Notes: generated by a model from the sequence alone, not told the origin. DNA of 14,681 nt from an uncultured Campylobacter sp. (GCA_900539255.1 UQBJ01000039.1:1-14681), one strand, 5' to 3'; shown: positions 6,538 through 13,362, numbered from the stretch's first letter. Numbers and translations are program-made.

Positions 6538-7098
6538 TTGAGTGCGGTTTATAATGCTTGGGCTTCTTATGCGCGAAGTGTCAATAAAGAAGTAAGCGAG
6601 GCTTTGAGCGAAAGCCTGCAAAAGTATGTCGATAGTGGCAACAGCTTTGAGGCGTGGAAGTTGGAGTTTGAGGGAAAGAGCGTTGAGGCGGCTAAATTTA
6701 ACGCGGATTTAGCCAAAAAGCAAGTCGATAGAATACTTGAAACGCTAGGGGCTGAAAATGTAACGATTGATAATTTTATGGCGTTTAGAGAAGAGGCGTT
6801 GAAAACGAGCTTTGACCCGCAAACCATAGAGCGCATCAATTTGCTTGGCGAGTATTTGATGAGTGCCAGCGAGGCGGCTAAAAAGTATGAAGAGGCTTTA
6901 AAGGACGAAACCAAAACAAAGCTAAATCTCATCGACCCTTTTTTAAGCAAGGCGCGAAAGCTCGATGAAATCAGCACAGATAACGCCGACACGAGCGAAA
7001 AACTCTTAGTGTCGATTTTAAGCACACTTAAACAAAGTTTGAGAGTGAGCCAAGAAAACCAAGAGCTAAATTTGCAAGCTGTGGCGGCAAGAATTTAG
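6538..7098 (+). pseudogene. Probable 3' remnant of a phage tail tape-measure gene
   Basis: The frame is open from 6508 without a plausible ribosome binding site; the nearest start-like codon is a TTG at 6538, giving 186 residues. The product is helical and charged, with no signal peptide, membrane segment or Walker motif. It has a mid-section (N-A-D-L-A-K-K-Q-V-D, N-F-M-A-F-R-E-E-A, G-E-Y-L-M-S-A-S-E-A-A-K-K-Y) resembling C-terminal parts of tape-measure proteins of Campylobacterota Mu-like phages as I remember them. It starts directly after the truncated transposase, in the place of MuB but without any ATPase motif. The simplest reading is a large internal deletion joining the transposase to the tail region. 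Confidence in the family is moderate; confidence that the gene is a fragment is higher. Confidence 0.5.
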
Positions 7099-7227
7099 CG
7101 AGCGTAAAAACGCGGCGCATAAAGCGTGGCGCACATTGAGCCTAAATAAATTCTTTGTGGCAAAATGTGCGGGCTTTGTGGGAAGTTTTGCAAAAATTTA
7201 ATAAAATTTCAGCAAAAAAGACAAAGT

Positions 7228-7476
7228 ATGAAGTATCATTTCAACACTTTTGGGCGCGATAAAAACTACAAGGGCTGCTTGCGCCGCTTTGAATTTGACA
7301 CGCTTGATGAGGCGGTAAAGGCTGCTGATAAGCTCGCAAAAACGCGCATACAGATTGTCGTGCTTGATGAGGCTACGATGCCCATTTATCGCACGGGCAA
7401 ATGGTATGTAAAAAACGGGCTTAAAGGTGAGTTTTATGGAAAAAGGGGCAAAAATGAAAAAGCTACAAATGCCTAA
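7228..7476 (+). CDS. Unrecognised 82-residue prophage protein
   Basis: I do not recognise this protein. It is soluble and basic, with no signal peptide or membrane segment. It begins M-K-Y-H-F-N-T-F-G-R-D-K-N-Y-K-G, has a mid alpha-beta segment (F-D-T-L-D-E-A-V-K-A-A-D-K-L) and a lysine/glycine-rich tail. The ATG at 7228 gives a compact domain start, though only a weak purine-rich AAAGACAAAG lies upstream; an in-frame ATG at 7165 would add 21 Cys/Lys-rich residues and is less likely. Its last 23 bases overlap the next gene, so the two are probably cotranscribed. Confidence 0.55.
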   Translation: MKYHFNTFGRDKNYKGCLRRFEFDTLDEAVKAADKLAKTRIQIVVLDEATMPIYRTGKWYVKNGLKGEFYGKRGKNEKATNA

Positions 7477-7648
7477 AAAACGCCAAATGCAAGCACTAAA
7501 AGCTGCTGCGTTTGTGTTTTGTGGGAAAGATGGAGAAAGGCTTTTTAAGCAAATCTACCAAAACACCGCCACTAACAAAGGCGAGTTAAACGCCCAGCAA
7601 AAAAGCGAGCTAAAAAATGAGCTTGAAACCCTTTTAAAGTGCCTTTAA
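7454..7648 (+). CDS. Unrecognised small basic prophage protein
   Basis: A 64-residue product starting M-K-K-L-Q-M-P-K-K-R-Q-M-Q-A-L-K, predicted helical, with two Lys-rich ends. AAGGGG with five bases of spacing precedes the ATG at 7454; other in-frame ATGs at 7427 and 7436 lack such a site. It overlaps the upstream gene by 23 bases and its stop overlaps the end of the convergent HTH gene by four. No function can be assigned. Confidence 0.55.
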   Translation: MKKLQMPKKRQMQALKAAAFVFCGKDGERLFKQIYQNTATNKGELNAQQKSELKNELETLLKCL

Positions 7649-7848
7649 ACGCTCTTTATCAACTCTTTGATTTTATCAAATTTGCGTGCCTTTTCGTAGT
7701 TTTCAAGCCACGATTGAACCCACTTTGGCGTTTGTCCTCGCACATTCCAGTTTATCACGCCATTATACACAGCCCCCACCATTTTCGCAAAGTCTGCCTT
7801 ACTTAAATCAAGCCTTTTGAGCGTGCTTTCAAAGTCTTGTATATCCAT
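7645..7848 (-). CDS. Small helix-turn-helix protein
   Basis: A 67-residue protein that fits a compact helix-turn-helix: L-K-R-L-D-L-S-K-A-D-F-A-K-M-V-G (about 10-25), then a recognition-type segment V-Y-N-G-V-I-N-W (27-34), and a P-K-W-V-Q-S-W-L-E-N-Y motif (41-51) that I associate with small HTH proteins of Campylobacterota. It is likely a DNA-binding regulator. AAGGGGGACAAA precedes the ATG at 7848, and an extended -10 box lies at 7878-7885. It is divergent from the small-peptide promoter at 7936-7964, so it could regulate that locus, but no operator is obvious. Confidence 0.65.
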   Translation of the reverse strand: MDIQDFESTLKRLDLSKADFAKMVGAVYNGVINWNVRGQTPKWVQSWLENYEKARKFDKIKELIKSV

Positions 7849-7877
7849 TTTGTCCCCCTTTTTGTAATTTTAGGGTA

Positions 7878-7885
7878 ATTATACA
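7878..7885 (-). promoter_or_regulatory. Extended -10 promoter of the small HTH gene
   Basis: On the minus strand TGTATAAT spans 7885-7878, about 30 bases before the start codon at 7848. No clear -35 is seen. Confidence 0.55.
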
Positions 7886-7935
7886 TTATTTTTGTTAATT
7901 TTAATCAAAAAAAGCTAAAAAAATGTATAAAATCC

Positions 7936-7964
7936 TTGACAAAGCCCCTAAAATTTGCTATAAT
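7936..7964 (+). promoter_or_regulatory. Consensus promoter of the small hydrophobic peptide
   Basis: TTGACA (7936-7941), 17 bases, TATAAT (7959-7964), with the TG of an extended -10 at 7956-7957. This is one of the two full -35/-10 consensus matches in the window. Transcription should start near 7971, giving a leader of about 23 nt. Confidence 0.85.
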
Positions 7965-7993
7965 AATGGTATCAAAAGAGAAAGGAGGACGAA

Positions 7994-8071
7994 ATGGAAG
8001 TGTTAGACTTGATGAGCACCATCATCAACTTGATAGCCGCCATTTTAGTGCTGATAAAAGCACTTAAATGA
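7994..8071 (+). CDS. 25-residue hydrophobic membrane peptide, candidate type I toxin
   Basis: The product has an acidic head (M-E-V-L-D-L), a single hydrophobic helix of about 16 residues (I-I-N-L-I-A-A-I-L-V-L-I) and a basic tail (K-A-L-K). A strong AAAGGAGGA precedes the ATG and a consensus promoter lies upstream. Size and layout match membrane-acting type I toxins (Hok, Fst, AapA classes), but no sequence homology to a named family is recognised. The ribosome binding site and start (7983-8000) are complementary to the 3' region at 8104-8121 over 18 consecutive pairs including five G-U. Such 5'-3' pairing keeps full-length type I toxin mRNAs untranslated. An alternative is a phage membrane protein of other function. 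Too short for routine gene finding. Confidence 0.6.
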   Translation: MEVLDLMSTIINLIAAILVLIKALK

Positions 8072-8078
8072 GCGAGCT

Positions 8079-8096
8079 AGGGGGTGCAAACCCCCT
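8079..8096. terminator. Stable hairpin after the small peptide gene
   Basis: AGGGGGT (8079-8085), GCAA loop, ACCCCCT (8090-8096): 7 bp with a tetraloop. The T-rich stretch only begins several bases later (8103-8112), so it may be a weak terminator or an mRNA-stabilising element. Confidence 0.55.
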
Positions 8097-8103
8097 CTAA
8101 TGT

Positions 8104-8121
8104 CTTTTGTTTCGTCCTTTT
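8104..8121 (+). promoter_or_regulatory. Anti-ribosome-binding-site segment of the small peptide mRNA
   Basis: CTTTTGTTTCGTCCTTTT can pair with 7983-8000 without interruption (13 Watson-Crick and 5 G-U pairs), covering the Shine-Dalgarno sequence, start codon and first codons. It lies just after the hairpin at 8079-8096. Confidence 0.55.
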
Positions 8122-8124
8122 GCG

Positions 8125-8153
8125 ATTATACCACAAAGGAGGTAAAAATGCAA
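8125..8153 (-). promoter_or_regulatory. Candidate promoter for an antisense RNA
   Basis: On the minus strand TTGCAT (8153-8148), 17 bases, TATAAT (8130-8125). A transcript would start near 8118 and run leftwards across the hairpin and the whole peptide gene. Its first bases would repeat the peptide's own ribosome binding site sequence AGGACGAAA. Confidence 0.45.
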
Positions 8154-8252
8154 GGGCTTATCATCAACATACTGCTTGTAAGCAACGCTGTGAGCTTTGT
8201 GGCGATTTTAGTGCTGTTTAAAAAGATAGAGCGGCTTAAAAAGGCTAAATGA
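8148..8252 (+). CDS. 34-residue membrane peptide
   Basis: The product reads M-Q-G-L-I-I-N-I-L-L, then a hydrophobic helix ending A-I-L-V-L-F, then a strongly basic tail (K-K-I-E-R-L-K-K-A-K), so a single membrane helix with the C-terminus probably inside. It shares I-I-N and A-I-L-V-L with the 25-residue peptide upstream, suggesting an old duplication. A perfect AAAGGAGGT precedes the ATG. No own promoter is clear; it may be read from 7936. It could be a second toxin, a partner or a holin-like phage protein. It ends 10 bases before a strong inverted repeat. Confidence 0.5.
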   Translation: MQGLIINILLVSNAVSFVAILVLFKKIERLKKAK

Positions 8253-8255
8253 CAA

Positions 8256-8296
8256 GCCTTTTGAATTGTTCGGTTTTTCCGAACAATTCACAAAAG
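8256..8296. terminator. Strong inverted repeat after the membrane peptides
   Basis: GAATTGTTCGG (8263-8273), loop TTTTT, CCGAACAATTC (8279-8289): 11 perfect base pairs, extended after a 2-nt bulge by CTTTT/AAAAG. No T-run follows on either strand, so termination is likely but not certain. Confidence 0.55.
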
Positions 8297-8700
8297 CCGC
8301 GTTTTAGCTAGCAAGGGCAAACACTCTAAAAAGGGCTTTTTCTTGCTTTTTGCAAGGGTTTAAAATGCTTTTAAACTCTATAAAAAGGCATTTTGTGCGT
8401 GTTTGATTACAAAGGGGGCATTTTAGCCGCTTGTTAAAAAGCAACACCCTTAAAACTCTACGCACAAGGCTTTATCAGTGGTTATTTCTATTTTGGAAAT
8501 AACCGCGTTGTTTGTAAGGCTTGATTTGAGCTTTTATTCACTACCCATAAGGCTTGATTAGGCTTTTTGCTTACCTTGCTCTGCGCGCGCAAAAACTAGC
8601 AAAACAAGCTAAAATAGGCTTACAAAGCAAGGCTAAACTATCAACGAAAAAAGCAAATTCGCGCGATATTTCACAATGGGTATTAAACTTTAAAAAAGCT
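8297..8700. ncRNA. Non-coding stretch with nested complementary segments, candidate structured RNA
   Basis: No gene is found over about 400 bases. Possible helices: CTTGC/GCAAG (8343-8347/8353-8357); AAAATGC/GCATTTT plus TTTT/AAAA (8362-8372/8382-8394); TGTGCGT/ACGCACA (8394-8400/8460-8466) enclosing AAGGG/CCCTT (8412-8416/8447-8451); GGTTATTTC/GAAATAACC (8480-8488/8496-8504). A nested set follows: TACCCAT/ATGGGTA (8542-8548/8676-8682), GCTTTTT/AAAAAGC (8562-8568/8648-8654), CCTTGCT/AGCAAGG (8574-8580/8626-8632). CGCGCG at 8584-8589 and 8660-8665 could form a pseudoknot. It matches no RNA family I can name, and short matches arise by chance in AT-rich DNA. Strand is unknown. Confidence 0.3.
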
Positions 8701-8710
8701 GAAATTTAGC

Positions 8711-8807
8711 GTTTAAAATCAAAGTCAAAAACGGGTTTTTTAAGGGGTAAATTCTCTCACTTTGATTTTAAACACGAAATGACTTTGATTTTGAATGGGG
8801 GTTTATA
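8711..8807. repeat. Right-end transposase-site repeats of the Mu-like element
   Basis: GTTTAAAATCAAAGT (8711-8725) is perfectly inverted at 8759-8773, and a third copy, inverted and slightly diverged, is at 8782-8796. The middle one continues into TCTCTCAC, the complement of the GTGAGAGA at the left end. Confidence 0.6.
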
Positions 8808-8937
8808 GTATCAAGCTGAATTTTTTGCAAATTATAAGTGATTTTTGTGAAAAAGTATAAAAATGCGAAAAATCGTAAAAAAATGGCGTGGCGCAAATCG
8901 TTAAAAAACATTGCAGCTTGAATTTAGGGGCTTTGAG

Positions 8938-9005
8938 GCTTGTTTTGCTAGCCTTTATGTTTGGGTTTTGTGCTTGTTTTGCTAATCTTTATATTTGAGT
9001 TTTGT
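8938..9005. repeat. 34-bp tandem duplication
   Basis: The units 8938-8971 and 8972-9005, each beginning GCTTGTTTTGCTA, are of equal length and differ at a few positions only. Confidence 0.8.
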
Positions 9006-9049
9006 GTTTTGTTTAATGATGATTTTTGGGCTTTTTGTTTAAAAATATG

Positions 9050-9189
9050 CCATCAATGCGAGCAAAAAAGCTGTGCTGGTTTTTGCGCGGCACTCCAAAA
9101 TCCTGTCATTGCGAGCCTTGCCGAATTTAAGGCGCGCCTTTTACGCATCATTGCAAACAAAACTCGCACCTTGCGTGGCAATCCAAAAA
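9050..9189. repeat. Dispersed repeat type B, degenerate pair
   Basis: GTCATTGCGAGCC (from 9106) through GCGTGGCAATCC (to 9184) has inverted ends (ATTGCGAG/GGCAAT type). A more decayed copy, ATCAATGCGAG through GCGGCACTCC, precedes it (9052-9097). The transposase linker contains the same family at 5096-5141. Confidence 0.6.
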
Positions 9190-9261
9190 TCTGCTCCTTT
9201 GCGGAGAGTTTGGGGTGTTTTTAGATAAAGCCCTAAATTCCAATCACACTAGTTTGTCTTA

Positions 9262-9495
<234 letters not shown>

Positions 9496-9715
9496 ATTAA
9501 AGGCGTTGCGTTACGATAACACAAAGCATTTGCATAATTTGCTTGCAAAATTTATCCTTTTTGAATTTATGACATTATAGCTATAATTTTGTTAATTTTT
9601 TGCTTAAAAATTTATAAATTTTGTAAAATTTGCTAAAAATTCACGCCTTTGCTAAAATTAAAACAAAAATTCGTGCCAAATTTTCGCCCAAAATTTAAAA
9701 AATTCACACCAAAAT
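9496..9715. other. AT-rich tail region after metN
   Basis: No gene is present. Several AAAATTCACGCC or AAAATTCGTGCC-like motifs (about 9638-9716) form a degenerate series, with a palindrome AAAATTTATAAATTTT just upstream. No strong terminator is visible for metN. Confidence 0.5.
9574..9587. promoter_or_regulatory. AT palindrome carrying -10 boxes on both strands
   Basis: ATTATAGCTATAAT is a perfect 14-bp palindrome with TATAAT on each strand. The minus-strand box is about 88 bases before the CT-repeat ORF start. No convincing -35 is present. Confidence 0.35.
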
Positions 9716-10690
9716 TCACTTTGCCAGCTCCCACAAAACGCCGTTTTTGTCGATAAAGTCAAGCACTTTTTCTTTATCTTTTTGCGCTATGTTGATGACA
9801 AGGTTGCCTAATGCAACGCCGTTTAGCTTTTCTATCTTGCCCCAAACTATGCTAAAATCGATATTTAACTCCCTTGCCATCTGTGTGATAATGTGCTTTT
9901 GCGCCACTTCTTTTGGAAAATAAAGCTTGACATTCACGCCGTCCTTTGGCAGCACGCTTGAAAGCTCGTTTTCGCCCAAAAATTCACGCATTTTTTCGTT
10001 TGGCTTTAAAAAAAGCTCGTGGATTTGCCCACTGCCGATGATTTTGCCGCGTTCAAGCAGCACAGCCCTTTGGGCGATTTCTTTGACGACTTCCATTTCG
10101 TGCGTAACCAGCACAACGCTTATGCCAAGCTCTTTGTTGATTTGTGAGATGAGTTCAAGTATGTTTTTTGTGGTATTTGGGTCAAGTGCTGAGGTGGCTT
10201 CATCGCTTAAAAGCACCTTTGGGCGCAATGCTAACGCCCTAGCTATGGCTACTCTTTGTTTTTGTCCGCCGCTAAGCTCGTTTGGATACGCCTTTGCTTT
10301 GCCCGCAAGCCCTACAAGCTCTAAAAGCTCGCTCACACGGGACTTTATCTCGTTTTTGTCAAAGCCGTGAATTTGCAAGGGCATAGCCACATTTTCAAAG
10401 GCATTTTTGCGACTCATCAGCGCAAAGTGCTGAAAAATCATACCTATGTTTTTGCGTAGCTCGCGCAGTTTTTTAGCGTTTTGAGCGCTTTGCGAAATTT
10501 CTTCGCCAAAGACTTTCAAGCTACCATTTTGATAGCTTTCCAAAGCATTTATGCAACGCAAAAGCGTGGATTTACCAGCTCCGCTGTGTCCTACTATGGC
10601 AAAAATCTCGCCCTTTTTGACATTTAAGCTCACATTATCGATGACAAGTTCCTTGCCGTAGTATTTCTTTAAATGTTGAATTTCTATCAT
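9716..10690 (-). CDS. metN: Methionine ABC transporter ATP-binding protein MetN
   Basis: A 324-residue cytoplasmic ATPase that powers methionine uptake through the MetI permease with the MetQ binding protein. Walker A is G-H-S-G-A-G-K-S-T (34-42), Q-loop Gln87, signature L-S-G-G-Q (139-143), Walker B V-L-L-S-D-E (159-164, Asp-Glu), and H-loop His197. The C-terminal 75 residues form the NIL/ACT-like methionine-sensing domain, which distinguishes MetN from other importers. A-L-M-S-R-K-N and S-D-E-A-T-S-A-L-D-P are typical. The ATG at 10690 overlaps the valS stop (TGATG) with AAAGG six bases upstream; a GTG at 10693 is less well spaced. No metI or metQ follows: the next DNA is AT-rich repeats and the CT-tract ORF. 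Confidence 0.93.
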   Translation of the reverse strand: MIEIQHLKKYYGKELVIDNVSLNVKKGEIFAIVGHSGAGKSTLLRCINALESYQNGSLKVFGEEISQSAQNAKKLRELRKNIGMIFQHFALMSRKNAFENVAMPLQIHGFDKNEIKSRVSELLELVGLAGKAKAYPNELSGGQKQRVAIARALALRPKVLLSDEATSALDPNTTKNILELISQINKELGISVVLVTHEMEVVKEIAQRAVLLERGKIIGSGQIHELFLKPNEKMREFLGENELSSVLPKDGVNVKLYFPKEVAQKHIITQMARELNIDFSIVWGKIEKLNGVALGNLVINIAQKDKEKVLDFIDKNGVLWELAK

Positions 10691-13326
10691 CACTCGCCTT
10701 TTAGGTTTTTTAGCTCTTCATCTATCTTTGCAAACTGCTCTACAAGGCTTTTTAAGGCTGTTTTGTTTTGCTCGATGACTTCTTTTGGGGCATTTTGCAT
10801 AAATTTAGCGTTACCTAGCATAGCTTCAAGTTTTGATTTTTCTTTGCCTAGCTTGATTTTTTGACTTTCAAGGCGACTTAAAACCCCACTTAAATCCACG
10901 CTTTCAAGCGGCACAAACACCTTTAAATTCTCGCTTATATCAGCACTTGCCTTGCTTAAATTCTCGCTAACAAAGCCTATCTCATCGCTTTTAGCAAGTT
11001 TAGCGATGAAATGCGTGTATTTTTCAAGCTTTGCTCGTTTGTTTTCGTCATTGAGCTTGATGAAAGCCTTTGAAATCCTTGTATTTCCTAGCTCTACAAG
11101 GGTTTTAGCACGGCGAATGCCCACTATGGCTTCGATGATGAGCGCAAAAAAGCTTTCAAGTTCGCTATCTTGCCCGCTAAATTCAGGGTAAGCTGACACC
11201 ATAATGCTCTCGCTTGTTTCAAGTTTCGTGCCGCTAAGCTCGTGGTATAAAAACTCGCTGATAAAGGGCATAAAGGGGTTTAAGAGCTTTAAGGCTTCTT
11301 TAAAAATGCTTCCAAGTTCCTTGACAGAGCCTTTTTCAGCCTTGCTAAGCTCTATGCCCCAGTCGCAAAACTCGTCCCAAAAAAAGCGGTAAAGCGTGTT
11401 TGCAGCGTCATTAAAGCGGTATTGTGCTAAATTTTCACGCACACCTTTTATGCAGGCATTAAATCGGCTCAGCATATACTTGCCCAGCTCGCTTTTAATA
11501 GCTATCTCATCAAGGTTTGTAAAGGATTTTTCGTTTAAAAGCAAGTATTTATGGGCGTTGTAAAGTTTGTTTGTGAAATTTCGCACCTGCAAAAATTTAT
11601 CATTACTCAGCCTTATGTCTCGCCCCTGCACCGCCAGCAAGCTGAGCGTAAAGCGTAGTATATCGGCGCTGTATTCGTTTATGCTTTGTAAAGGGTCGAT
11701 GACATTGCCTTTTGATTTGCTCATCTTTTCGCCAAACTCATCTTTTACGAGCGCGTGCAAATACACTTCCTTAAAAGGCAAGCTGTTTAGGGCATTTGTG
11801 CTTTGAAAAAGCATTCTAGCTACCCAAAAAAAGAGTATATCAAAGCCCGTTATCAGCAAAGAATTTGGATAAAAGTCCTTTAAATCGCTCTCAAACCACA
11901 CTTTGTTCTTGCCCCAGCCTTCATTTCCCCAGCCCAGCGTGCTGTGAGCGTAAAGCCCTGAGCTAAACCAAGTATCAAGCACATCTTCATCTTGTCTAAA
12001 CCTTGTCCCGCCGCATTTAGGGCATTTGCTAGGCTCGTTTTCGCTTGCAAATTCAGCCCCGCATTCGCAGTAATAAACAGGAATTTGATGTCCCCACCAA
12101 AGTTGGCGCGAAATGCACCAGTCCCGTAAATCCCGCATCCACGCGTTGTATGAGTTTATCCAGTGGCTTGGAAAAAACTTCATCTGCCCTGAATTTACCT
12201 TTTCTATGCTCTCGCGCGCTATGTCCTTGCTTACAAACCATTGCTTTGAGATATAAGGCTCTACGACATTGTGGCAGCGGTAGCAGTAGCCTACTTGGTT
12301 CGTGTAATCCTCGATTTTTTCGACATAGCCTTTTTCTTGCAGCCTTGCCACTATCTTTTCGCGCGCATTAAGCCTTTCAAGCCCCTTAAATTCAAGGCAA
12401 TGCTCGTTTAAAATGCCCTTTTCGTCAAAGATAGTGAGAAATTCCAAATCGTGCCGTAAGCCCACTTCATAGTCGTTGCTGTCGTGTGCGGGCGTTACTT
12501 TGACAACGCCCGTGCCAAAGCTCATATCGACATATTCATCAGCGATTATGGCTAGCTCTTTATTGACAAGGGGTAAAAGCACTTTTTTGCCTAGCAAGTG
12601 CTTGTAACGCTCATCTTGCGGGTTTATCATCACGGCTGTGTCCCCAAAATAAGTCTCTGGGCGCGTTGTCGCCACAACCACAAATTCATCGCTGTCCTTT
12701 AAAAAATAGCGCAAATAATAAAGCTTGCCCGCATTTTCCTCGTGTTGCACTTCTATGTCGCTCAAAGCCCCATCGTGCGTGCACCAGTTTATCATCTTGT
12801 CCGCGCGAAAGATGAGTTTTTTATCATACAAATCCACAAACGCCTTTTTCACCGCATTTGCCAAGCCTGTATCCATAGTAAAACGCAGCCTACTCCACGC
12901 TGGCGTGATACCAAGTGCGCGCATTTGCTCTGTAATCTTGCCTCCGCTTTGCTCTTTCCACGCCCACACTTTTTTGACAAATTCAGCCCGCCCCAAGCTT
13001 TCTTTGTGAATGCCTTGCGCTAAAAGCTGTCTTTCCACGACATTTTGCGTGGCGATGCCCGCGTGGTCAAGCCCGGGCTGATAAAGCACACGGTAGCCGT
13101 CCATTCTCTTGTATCGTGCCATAATGTCTTGCAGCGTAAATGTCAGCGCGTGTCCTATGTGCAAAACGCCCGTTACATTAGGCGGTGGCATCATTATGCA
13201 AAAGTTTTTGCCCTTTTTTTGAATGCCCTTGTTGCCATCAAGCTCGAAATATCCACGCTCTTCGCACAGCGCATAATAACGCCTTTCCACGCTTTTGTCA
13301 TACGATGATTTTTGCTCTTCGCTCAT
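10690..13326 (-). CDS. valS: Valyl-tRNA synthetase
   Basis: An 878-residue class I synthetase that charges tRNA-Val and edits misactivated threonine. The N-terminal catalytic half has H-I-G-H at 56-59 in P-N-V-T-G-V-L. The editing domain has T-T-R-P-E-T-Y-F-G-D-T-A-V (about 220-232) and T-P-A-H-D (about 278). A Cys pair motif C-E-C-G then C-P-K-C-G-G (Cys 420, 422, 435, 438) may bind zinc. The second catalytic signature K-M-S-K-S is at 534-538. The anticodon-binding domain follows, and the C-terminal 60 residues form the Lys/Glu-rich coiled-coil arm typical of ValRS. Length is normal. The ATG at 13326 has GAGG six bases upstream; a TTG at 13338 is less likely. It is cotranscribed with metN by a stop-start overlap. 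Confidence 0.97.
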   Translation of the reverse strand: MSEEQKSSYDKSVERRYYALCEERGYFELDGNKGIQKKGKNFCIMMPPPNVTGVLHIGHALTFTLQDIMARYKRMDGYRVLYQPGLDHAGIATQNVVERQLLAQGIHKESLGRAEFVKKVWAWKEQSGGKITEQMRALGITPAWSRLRFTMDTGLANAVKKAFVDLYDKKLIFRADKMINWCTHDGALSDIEVQHEENAGKLYYLRYFLKDSDEFVVVATTRPETYFGDTAVMINPQDERYKHLLGKKVLLPLVNKELAIIADEYVDMSFGTGVVKVTPAHDSNDYEVGLRHDLEFLTIFDEKGILNEHCLEFKGLERLNAREKIVARLQEKGYVEKIEDYTNQVGYCYRCHNVVEPYISKQWFVSKDIARESIEKVNSGQMKFFPSHWINSYNAWMRDLRDWCISRQLWWGHQIPVYYCECGAEFASENEPSKCPKCGGTRFRQDEDVLDTWFSSGLYAHSTLGWGNEGWGKNKVWFESDLKDFYPNSLLITGFDILFFWVARMLFQSTNALNSLPFKEVYLHALVKDEFGEKMSKSKGNVIDPLQSINEYSADILRFTLSLLAVQGRDIRLSNDKFLQVRNFTNKLYNAHKYLLLNEKSFTNLDEIAIKSELGKYMLSRFNACIKGVRENLAQYRFNDAANTLYRFFWDEFCDWGIELSKAEKGSVKELGSIFKEALKLLNPFMPFISEFLYHELSGTKLETSESIMVSAYPEFSGQDSELESFFALIIEAIVGIRRAKTLVELGNTRISKAFIKLNDENKRAKLEKYTHFIAKLAKSDEIGFVSENLSKASADISENLKVFVPLESVDLSGVLSRLESQKIKLGKEKSKLEAMLGNAKFMQNAPKEVIEQNKTALKSLVEQFAKIDEELKNLKGE

Positions 13327-13362
13327 TTTTTGCCTCAAATTTAACTTGCTTTAAAACTCGTA

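Larger units (their letters stand above)
3173..8807. mobile_element. Degenerate Mu-like prophage
   Basis: The leftward repressor, rightward early HTH gene and DDE transposase are in the order typical of Mu-like phages. The proposed ends match as inverted repeats: left TATAAA-N5-ATT-A-AAAATCAAAGT from 3173, right the same with C for A from 8807 leftwards. Bordering pentamers are GCATC (3168-3172) and GTATC (8808-8812), one mismatch from the 5-bp target duplication Mu makes. Further copies of the AAAATCAAAGTGAG core lie inside both ends, as expected for transposase binding sites. The element is only about 5.6 kb and lacks nearly all structural genes, so it is a remnant. The exact ends are inferred. 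Confidence 0.65.
8808..9261. other. Repeat-rich region downstream of the prophage
   Basis: No convincing gene is present. It contains a 34-bp tandem duplication (8938-9005) and a type B dispersed repeat (9050-9189). An open frame across 8961-9224 is made of these repeats and has no ribosome binding site. Confidence 0.6.

Noticed and set aside
6538..7098. MuB, the transposition helper ATPase
   Set aside because: The position fits, but there is no Walker A or B motif and the helical pattern is tail-like; a tape-measure fragment fits better.
8297..8700. tmRNA, RNase P RNA or 6S RNA
   Set aside because: None of the conserved core sequences of these RNAs is visible, and the helices found do not match their layouts.
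8961..9224. Forward 87-residue frame
   Set aside because: It is composed of the tandem duplication and a type B repeat and lacks a ribosome binding site.
10690..13338. Many plus-strand frames opposite valS and metN
   Set aside because: They are shadows of two strongly supported genes and carry no independent motifs.
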